Source: DATGPD01 sp041398565 (lineage in GTDB: Bacteria > Planctomycetota > UBA1135 > UBA2386). Taken from it: a stretch of DNA of 64,000 nucleotides. The notes under the pieces were generated by a model that saw nothing but the letters and a program-made list of their open reading frames with translations, made no database searches and was not told where the DNA came from. Position numbers and translations under genes: made by a program. Of the stretch, positions 58,313 through 64,000 are shown piece after piece. Each line of letters opens with the position of its first letter. The stretch's first letter is position 1. The stretch lies in NCBI GenBank assembly GCA_041398565.1, contig JAWKUN010000004.1:1-64000 (forward strand), given 5' to 3'.

Positions 58313-60133
58313 TCAGTCGCGCACGTCTTGCGCGTGGAAGTACCCGTCCTGCGCCCACACGACCAGCAAGGCACCGGTGCTCGTGCCGAACAACATCTCG
58401 TCGCGCAGCGGTGTCGGCGACGGTGAGACGCGGACATTCACGCTCGGGCGCGGCGCGCGTGCGAAGGGAGTGACGTGCGTGGTCTCGAGGAACTCGCCCT
58501 CGACCCAGCTGACCCAGGTCCGCGCACCGGCCGGCGTGAGCACCGCGCGTTCGACCGGCACCGGCAGGAACGCCCGCCGCCAGGGCGACGCCTCGCTCCA
58601 ACGACTGTTCGCGCTGCGGCGGATTGCATGCTGCACGGTCTGCCCCTCGCGCCAAACCGCCATCAGCTCGGTGTCGACGTCCCCCAGCAAGGCCATGAAG
58701 CTCAGCGGTTCCTGTGTCGGACCGGCGATGGTCTGCTCCGACACGAGCTGGCCGGTGCCCTCGTAGAGCAAGGATCGCACGCTCTCGCCGGCCGCGTCGG
58801 AACGCCAGTCGAGCACCACGAGGCGCCCGCTACGGTCGACCCGCGCGGCCCAGCCCGCAGGCACGACCGGCGTATCGCTGCGCCAGGCGAGACCTTCCTG
58901 CCGCACGTAGCGGCTGCTCGACGGCGAGTCCGGCACCCGCAGCCAGACGTTGCCGTCGAGGGCGATGCCGCCGTCGGTCGGTGCGCCAGGCAGCGCTCGA
59001 ACCGTCTCCCAACCCGCCTGTCGCCAGACGCGCACGTGCGACTGGCGCTCGGTCCGGGCGGTCACCGTCCACGCGACCGCCAGCTCGCCGCGGGAGCCAG
59101 AGTAGAGTCCGTCGAGCGCGAAGCGCTCGCCGGGGCCGCTCACCATGTCCACGTTGCCGCCCTGGTCGCTGAGCCAGTATGCACGCAGCGCACTCGTGGT
59201 CTGGATCGTCGATGCGAGGAGGAGGACCGCCTGCCCGGTGGCGCTCACGTGCAGGCGCAGGACACCGGCGATCGCGGCCGAGATCGGTGGCAACGGGTCC
59301 CAAATGCGCGTGCCGCCGCTGCCGAAGCGACGGCTGAGCCACGCCCGGATCAGCACGAGGTCGGCCGAGAACGGGTCGGGAAGGACGGTCGCCACCACGA
59401 CGGTGCCGGCGCCGCGGGCCACATGGAGGTCCGGGGTCGAGCTGCCGACGCTTCGATCGATCACCGACGCTGGCCGCCAACCCGCGTCGCGGTCGTACTC
59501 GGCGACGAGGACTTGGCCCTCGTGGATCCATGCCAGCGAGCCCCCACCACCGACGAGGTCCGAAGCGAAGATCGGCGGTGCATCCCCGGCGCCTCCGAGA
59601 GCGACCGCCGGAGCGCTCCACGACGGCCCGCGCGGGCGCACGGAGAAGCGGACCGGCGAAGTCGGCAACGCCATGGGCCCGCCGTCCTTCGCGTACACCT
59701 CGCGCTCGAAATTCAACGCATACTCGTCGTCCGCCAGGTCGGCGGCGGGTCGGAAGCGCACGACGTTCCCATCGACCTCGACCTGACCCGGCACGCGCAG
59801 CGCGGCGCCGTCGAGCAGGATGAGGGTGCGGTCCGACACCGAGGTGGGGTCGACCTCGTGCAGGAGCCGCACCTGCGGCACGGCGTCGCCACCCACCCAC
59901 TGGCCCTCGGCGGGGGTGACCGCAGGTGCCTGCGCGCCCGGCGCCGATCCCTGGCCGCCTCCCGAGCACCCGGCGAGAGCGAGCCCGGCGGCCGCGGCCG
60001 ACCCGAGGCGGATCCCCTGCAGGCGGCCCCTCTGCGAACGGAGAGCCTGCGGACGGATCTCGGCAGCACGGGGCGCTTCGTCCCTCGGCGTGCGAACGGA
60101 GGACCAACCGACGAGTCGGAGGAGAGCCTGCAT
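58313..60133 (-). CDS. Large lipoprotein with Ig-like N-terminal domain and beta-propeller-like repeats
   Basis: A roughly 606-aa lipoprotein: GLALAGCSGGG is a lipobox (Cys near 57 with ATG 60133, so the true start may be later than annotated). An SbsA-type Ig-like module (about 80-165; PTSVSDRTLILLDG, VRFRPAADLADDEYAL) precedes a long beta-rich region (about 170-600) with repeated W/A-x-W strand patterns such as LAWIHEGQVLVAEYD, ELAVAWTVT and LMAVWREGQTV, probably a propeller. Function is unknown. It lies upstream of the CxxC protein gene on the same strand, with a 65-bp gap, so an operon of lipoprotein, CxxC protein and protease is possible. Confidence 0.78.
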   Translation of the reverse strand: MQALLRLVGWSSVRTPRDEAPRAAEIRPQALRSQRGRLQGIRLGSAAAAGLALAGCSGGGQGSAPGAQAPAVTPAEGQWVGGDAVPQVRLLHEVDPTSVSDRTLILLDGAALRVPGQVEVDGNVVRFRPAADLADDEYALNFEREVYAKDGGPMALPTSPVRFSVRPRGPSWSAPAVALGGAGDAPPIFASDLVGGGGSLAWIHEGQVLVAEYDRDAGWRPASVIDRSVGSSTPDLHVARGAGTVVVATVLPDPFSADLVLIRAWLSRRFGSGGTRIWDPLPPISAAIAGVLRLHVSATGQAVLLLASTIQTTSALRAYWLSDQGGNVDMVSGPGERFALDGLYSGSRGELAVAWTVTARTERQSHVRVWRQAGWETVRALPGAPTDGGIALDGNVWLRVPDSPSSSRYVRQEGLAWRSDTPVVPAGWAARVDRSGRLVVLDWRSDAAGESVRSLLYEGTGQLVSEQTIAGPTQEPLSFMALLGDVDTELMAVWREGQTVQHAIRRSANSRWSEASPWRRAFLPVPVERAVLTPAGARTWVSWVEGEFLETTHVTPFARAPRPSVNVRVSPSPTPLRDEMLFGTSTGALLVVWAQDGYFHAQDVRD

Positions 60134-60238
60134 GCGCACTCTTAGCCCGGCGGAGTGCCCGGGTAACCCTCGGTGCCTACGCCGGAACGCCCGGTGGCAC
60201 CGGCTGTCCGCCGTCCGGCCGAGCGGTCCGCGCGCTCA

Positions 60239-60315
60239 CAAGGAAGCAGGCTGCGCCAGCTTCCTTGCTCGGTGTTGCTGGCGGTCGCCCTTGCGACCGC
60301 GAGCCCTCCGGGCTC
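60239..60315 (-). terminator. Cluster of three hairpins after the glycosyltransferase gene
   Basis: In minus-strand order from the stop: GAGCCC/GGGCTC (60301-60306 with 60310-60315, overlapping the stop codon), GCGGTCGC/GCGACCGC (60281-60288 with 60293-60300, 4-nt loop) and CAAGGAAGC/GCTTCCTTG (60239-60247 with 60259-60267, 11-nt loop). All stems are perfect. There is no T-run. The cluster could be a strong pause or termination region or a structured RNA. No gene is visible in the gap 60134-60313. Confidence 0.5.
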
Positions 60316-61450
60316 AGACCCGGGCAGCCTGCGAGCACGCGTGGGCGAAGCCGGCGAGGTGCTGCAGGTGCTTCTTGCGCTCGATCGCCTCGGCGGCGAG
60401 AGGCAGGCCCGCGGCCTGCAGGATCCGCTCCCACCGGTAGACCCAATCGTGACGCTGGAGCACGTTGGTCATGTTGGCGCGGCGGATGCGTGCGACGCGA
60501 TCGGGGTCGGCCTCGAGAGCCTCGATCACGGCCTCGGGACGATCGGTGTTCCAGTTCATCGGCACGACCGCGTCGGGCCAGTCGAAGTTGTCGAGGAACG
60601 TCTGGCACTGCGGCGGCTCACCGATCATCACGGCACCGCCGGCGGCGCCCTCGAAGTGGCGCGAGCCGATCTCCTCTTGCCCGCGCGTCTCCGCGTGGTC
60701 GATCTTGGCACGGTTGGCCACGAAGTACTTGCACCGCTTGATCATGTTGGCGAGCAGGAAGCGGTGGTCGAGAGGGTCGATGACGCGGTTGGCGGCAAAC
60801 GTGTCGTAGGCGTAGAACCAGCCCCGCTCGCGTGCCAGGCGCAGGAAGGCTTGATGGGTCGTCGGCGAGCGACGTCCCATGCTGTAGACCTCGATCCCAC
60901 GCGCCGGTGGATCTTCGCCAGGGAAGAAGGTGACGGCGTCGACCGACGGCGCCATGAAGGACACCGGGCGGCCGATGTCGCGCTGCAAGGGTTCGACCGC
61001 GCCGGCGCACGACAGGAAGACGTGGTCGAACTGACGGAGGAGCACGGTCTCGTGCCGCCGCCGCGGCAGGTCGGCCGACCACATCTCCTCGACGTAGCAG
61101 ATCTTCTTGCGGCCGTTGCCGATCCAGGCGGCGATCGGACCCAGTCCCAGGAGGTCACCGATGTCCTCGCAGCACACGAACACGAGGTCGTACTGCCGCG
61201 ACACCAGCGGCGCGGCTTCGCGGAGCTGGGGCTGGCGGCCGAGCAGGTCGTAGCCCCGGCGCAGGAAACGACGCTTCCACATCCGGATCGGCGGCACCTC
61301 GGGGTAGACGAGGTCGGCGCGGTCGAAGCGGGTGATGAGCTCCTCGAACTCGTACAGCGTGCACCGCGAGATGTGCGGTGCGCGCCGCCGCTGCGAGACC
61401 ACGAGGATCCGGGCGCCGGCGGGATGGCTGGAGACGGTGAAAGGGAGCAT
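60314..61450 (-). CDS. Glycosyltransferase (CgeB-like, GT-B family)
   Basis: A 378-aa cytosolic or membrane-associated enzyme. The N-terminal Rossmann domain begins ILVVSQRRRAPHI and contains YDLVFVCCEDIGD and ICYVEEMWSADLPRR. The C-terminal domain shows the donor-site pattern of CgeB-like GT-B enzymes (PSVDAVTFFP, RGIEVYSMGRRSPTTHQ, ETRGQEEIGSRHFEGAAGGAVMIGE, followed by DPDRVARIRRANM). The donor and acceptor sugars are unknown. ATG 61450 is divergent from the RmlC gene, 79 bp away. It lies in a small group of surface-polysaccharide genes. Confidence 0.87.
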   Translation of the reverse strand: MLPFTVSSHPAGARILVVSQRRRAPHISRCTLYEFEELITRFDRADLVYPEVPPIRMWKRRFLRRGYDLLGRQPQLREAAPLVSRQYDLVFVCCEDIGDLLGLGPIAAWIGNGRKKICYVEEMWSADLPRRRHETVLLRQFDHVFLSCAGAVEPLQRDIGRPVSFMAPSVDAVTFFPGEDPPARGIEVYSMGRRSPTTHQAFLRLARERGWFYAYDTFAANRVIDPLDHRFLLANMIKRCKYFVANRAKIDHAETRGQEEIGSRHFEGAAGGAVMIGEPPQCQTFLDNFDWPDAVVPMNWNTDRPEAVIEALEADPDRVARIRRANMTNVLQRHDWVYRWERILQAAGLPLAAEAIERKKHLQHLAGFAHACSQAARV

Positions 61451-61528
61451 CCGGTCGGTAGGACTGGGATCGACAAACCCAGGACCCCATGTTGAAGCCG
61501 ACCCGCGTTCCCTTTGCAATCCTCGAAG

Positions 61529-62059
61529 ATGCGCCTGCACCGCACGCCTCTGCCGGGAGTGTTTCGGATCGAGCTCGAGCCGAAGGCGGACGCGCGCGGC
61601 ACCTTTCTGCGAACCGTCTGTCGCGACTTCCTTCGCTCGCAAGGGCTTGTGGCAGACTTTCCGCAGAGCAACCTGGTGTGCAACGGCGCCCGAGGTGTGC
61701 TGCGGGGCCTCCACTTCCAGCGACCGCCGCATGCCGAGGTCAAGCTCGTCCACTGCCTGACGGGCGCGATCCACGACGTGGTCGTGGACCTGCGTCGCGA
61801 GCAGCCGACCTACGGCACGCATTTGGCCCTCGAGCTGAGCGCCGAGCGCCCCGAAGTGCTCTACGTGCCCGAGGGGTGCGCACACGGCTACCAGACTCTC
61901 GCCGCCGACGTGCTCGTCTATTACCACATGTCCGAGCCCTACCAGCCCGGGGCCGAGGGTCTCGTGCGCTACGACGACCCGCACCTCGGCATCGCCTGGC
62001 CGGTGCCGACGCCGACCGTGTCGCCCCGCGACCGCGACGGGGCTCCCTACGCTTGGTGA
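61529..62059 (+). CDS. rfbC: dTDP-4-dehydrorhamnose 3,5-epimerase-like protein
   Basis: A 176-aa cupin-fold epimerase of the RmlC family, which makes the 4-keto-rhamnose intermediate of dTDP-L-rhamnose or a related sugar. The conserved catalytic His is in RGLHFQ, with the basic and acidic partners in AEVKLVHCLTGAIHDVVVDLR and the C-terminal motif GCAHGYQTLA (consensus GFAHGF). The second half of the family (substrate-binding Tyr in YYHMSEPY) is present. ATG 61529 is chosen because the conserved fold starts immediately; ATG 61514 is possible. It is convergent with the DUF4910 gene, with only 24 bp between the stops. Confidence 0.93.
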   Translation: MRLHRTPLPGVFRIELEPKADARGTFLRTVCRDFLRSQGLVADFPQSNLVCNGARGVLRGLHFQRPPHAEVKLVHCLTGAIHDVVVDLRREQPTYGTHLALELSAERPEVLYVPEGCAHGYQTLAADVLVYYHMSEPYQPGAEGLVRYDDPHLGIAWPVPTPTVSPRDRDGAPYAW

Positions 62060-62083
62060 CGGTGGGACACGTCGCGCCGCCAG

Positions 62084-63406
62084 TCAGACCGGCCGCAGGA
62101 GGCCGTGCTGCAGCAGCGTGTCGGCCGCGTCGGCCAGCTCCTCGAAGGTGAGACCCGAGGCCCTCGCAGTGTCGAGCAGACTGTGGTGGCCGTCCGAGTG
62201 GTTCAACACCCAGAGCATTGCGACCTCCGGACGAGCCCGTCGCGGCAACCCCCCCTGCAACCCGTACAGGCCCCGCTTGCCAAGCTGCGCCTCGGCGTCG
62301 GGGACCAGGCTCTGGTAGCGCTGGTTGCGCTCGAGTACCCCGAGCACGTCGAGGTACATGGCGAGAGAATCGCCGAGCACCTGCGGGCGCACGAGGTCGA
62401 GGTCGTCCCCCGAGCTGTGATAGCCGGGGAAGGTGGAGTGCGTCGAGCGCGTGAGCGACCCGACCGGAAGATCGAACCGCGCCGAGCACCAGTTGCGCTC
62501 GTCGTAGCCGTAGGGCGTGAAGCCGATCACGCGGTACGCCACTCGCGCGTCGCGCAGTGCGCAGCGCGCCGCCGCGTCGACCTCGGCGTCCCCGCGCCGG
62601 CTCAGCTTGTAGGTGAACGGGGCCTCGTCTCCCAGGCAGTTGAGTACGAGGCCGTGCCGGATGCGCGATACGCGCTCCTGGTTCTGGCTCAGCCAGGCGA
62701 CCGAGCCGATGCCGCCGGGGATGAACAGGATGCGGTACGAGTAGCGCCGCTTGGCGCCAGCGAGGGCGCGGGCGAGCGCGGCGAGCACGACGACCCCGGA
62801 GAGGTTGTCGTTGCAGAGAGACGGGTGGCACACGTGCGTCGACAGCAGGATCTCCTCGTCGCTCTCGCCGGGCAGGAGGGCCTCGCCCCACTCGAGCTTG
62901 CCACCCTCGTCCAGATCGGCGTCGACGCACACCTCGTACTGCCCGGGCCGAAGGCGTTCCAGCTGGCGGTGTGCCAGGCAGAAGCCCCAATCACGCTTGT
63001 AGTAGCTCGTGCGGTAGGGGATCCAGTCGGGTTGGTCGGGCAGCGAATAGAGGTGCGGCCGCAACTCCTCGAGCGACAGAGTGCAGCGCACCGGCGTCGA
63101 GTAGTTGACGACGTGCAGGTTGCAGCGCGTGAAGTCGACGATCTTGTCGCCGTCGGGCCCCTTGATCCAGGCATCGCGGATTCGCCACTCGGGCGGCACG
63201 GTCCAGTCGAACACCTGCGACAGGGACGCGACGCCGTGCACCGACAGGCCAGGAACCTCCTCCGCCAGCAAGGCCAGGGTCTGGCGCAGGCCAGGCCCGG
63301 TGATGCTCCGGCAGATCGGAAAGAGACGCGCCATGGTGGCGTGGAGTTCGTGGCCGACCGCGGCGGGGTCGAGCTGGGCACGCACCTTGTGAACGGTCGA
63401 CAGCAT
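62084..63406 (-). CDS. DUF4910 aminopeptidase-like protein
   Basis: A 440-aa protein with three parts. An N-terminal mixed domain (about 15-150; ARLFPICRSITGPGLRQTL) is followed by a zinc-peptidase-like core (about 150-340; LLSTHVCHPSLCNDNLSGVVVLAALA). This core resembles M28 aminopeptidases with His, Asp and Glu positions for metal. A winged-helix tail closes it (about 365-440; LWVLNHSDGHHSLLDTARAS). Members of this family are common in polysaccharide and capsule clusters, where their substrate is unknown. ATG 63406 is preferred to longer options. It is convergent with the RmlC gene. Confidence 0.88.
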   Translation of the reverse strand: MLSTVHKVRAQLDPAAVGHELHATMARLFPICRSITGPGLRQTLALLAEEVPGLSVHGVASLSQVFDWTVPPEWRIRDAWIKGPDGDKIVDFTRCNLHVVNYSTPVRCTLSLEELRPHLYSLPDQPDWIPYRTSYYKRDWGFCLAHRQLERLRPGQYEVCVDADLDEGGKLEWGEALLPGESDEEILLSTHVCHPSLCNDNLSGVVVLAALARALAGAKRRYSYRILFIPGGIGSVAWLSQNQERVSRIRHGLVLNCLGDEAPFTYKLSRRGDAEVDAAARCALRDARVAYRVIGFTPYGYDERNWCSARFDLPVGSLTRSTHSTFPGYHSSGDDLDLVRPQVLGDSLAMYLDVLGVLERNQRYQSLVPDAEAQLGKRGLYGLQGGLPRRARPEVAMLWVLNHSDGHHSLLDTARASGLTFEELADAADTLLQHGLLRPV

Positions 63407-63584
63407 GGTGAGATGAGGGGCAAGCGGCCGCCCGAGGCCCGAACGTGACGGACACGGCATCCGCCAAGAAGTCTCGCAGCGGCCGGAACGCGGGTTGCTA
63501 CCGAGTTACCCGCGCCGCCGCGGAGGTAGACTCAAGCATTCCTGCCTAGACGCGGCTTGTCCACCTCGGCCTTTTGCAACTCCT

Positions 63585-64000
63585 ATGCGTCTGGTTTCCG
63601 CTTTCGTCCTATTCGCCGTTTCGCTCCCTGCCCCGCGTGCGCAGGTGGAGCTCGTCAATCCGAATCCCTCCACCGCGCCCGTGACCCGCAAGTATGCGGT
63701 CATGGTGTGGGATTCGGTGCGCGAGCGGGTCGTGCTGTTCGGCGGCCAGGAGGACTTGGCCGCCTACCACAACGACACCTGGGAGTGGGACGGGACCCGC
63801 TGGACCGAGAGGCAGCCGTTGCATCGCCCCCCGGCGCGAGAAGACCACATGATGGCGTTCGACTCGGTGCGGGGCCGCGTGGTGCTGTTCGGTGGTCATG
63901 ACGTGAACGTCCGCTTCCTCAACGACACGTGGGAGTGGGACGGCGTCGACTGGCATCCCATGGCGCCGGCGACGGTGCCGTTCGCGCGCGCCTACGGCGC
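63585..64000 (+). CDS. Kelch-motif exported protein (partial, continues past the window)
   Basis: Only the first ~138 residues are visible. A short signal (MRLVSAFVLFAVSLPAPRA) is followed by two kelch-like repeats: VMVWDSVRERVVLFGGQED ... NDTWEWDGTRWTERQP, and MMAFDSVRGRVVLFGGHD ... NDTWEWDGVDWHPMAP. These build a beta-propeller blade pattern of about 55 residues and match the galactose oxidase central-domain class of exported proteins. The full length and any C-terminal domain cannot be seen. Function is unknown. Confidence 0.85.
   Translation, partial: MRLVSAFVLFAVSLPAPRAQVELVNPNPSTAPVTRKYAVMVWDSVRERVVLFGGQEDLAAYHNDTWEWDGTRWTERQPLHRPPAREDHMMAFDSVRGRVVLFGGHDVNVRFLNDTWEWDGVDWHPMAPATVPFARAYG

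Overview
The window is high-GC bacterial DNA whose gene content points to the phylum Planctomycetota. The markers are two very large secreted 'PVC-type' beta-propeller/HEAT/cytochrome c proteins, a secreted sulfatase, DUF1573 and DUF3299 proteins, a multihaem cytochrome with an EPCGC/GGLARR motif, a giant membrane Ser/Thr kinase, and many exported proteins with few clear Shine-Dalgarno sites. The assignment is inferred from gene families; no rRNA or other phylogenetic marker was examined.

Layout. 1-368 is a 101-bp tandem hairpin array. 0.4-15.4 kb holds mostly exported or metabolic genes: sulfatase, a CxxCH secreted protein, Hsp20, acyl desaturase, a secreted protein with EF-hand-like loops, a CDF metal transporter, a phytanoyl-CoA dioxygenase-like enzyme, a PVC dehydrogenase/cytochrome, a HEAT-like protein and a DUF3299 protein. 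A 35-aa, very basic protein follows at 15.7 kb. 16.1-21.9 kb is a four-gene overlapping signalling operon: hybrid kinase, HDOD, FIST and hybrid kinase with HPt. 22-25.4 kb has a GT-C type membrane protein, tRNA-Leu(UAA), type II NADH dehydrogenase and a CoA-binding protein. 25.4-31 kb has a second PVC cytochrome and a partner-switch-like operon (anti-sigma kinase fold, PP2C phosphatase, response regulator). 31-35 kb has a peptidoglycan amidase lipoprotein and a sensor kinase/NtrC pair. 35-37.7 kb pairs a DUF1573 lipoprotein with a four-haem cytochrome. 37.7-42.1 kb has a caspase/FGE-like lipoprotein opposite a secreted carbonic-anhydrase relative that has lost its zinc ligands. 42.3-46.2 kb has an EF-G paralogue, a VOC protein and a DUF1028 protein. 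A group II intron of about 2.0 kb, with a frameshifted reverse transcriptase, sits in the divergent promoter region between DUF1028 and the giant kinase. 52-60 kb has a CAP-like secreted protein, a protease with three tandem trypsin-like domains in graded decay, an exported CxxC-rich protein and a lipoprotein. 60-64 kb is a surface-polysaccharide area (glycosyltransferase, RmlC, DUF4910 protein) ending in a kelch-like protein cut by the window edge.

The strongest leads are (i) the triple-protease protein next to an exported DnaJ-zinc-finger-like protein, (ii) the carbonic anhydrase pseudoenzyme divergent from a caspase lipoprotein, (iii) the HDOD/FIST/dual hybrid kinase operon, and (iv) a dispersed hairpin element found after two unrelated genes and supplying the C-terminus of one of them. 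Start codons are often uncertain because few genes have a recognisable ribosome binding site; choices are explained per gene.
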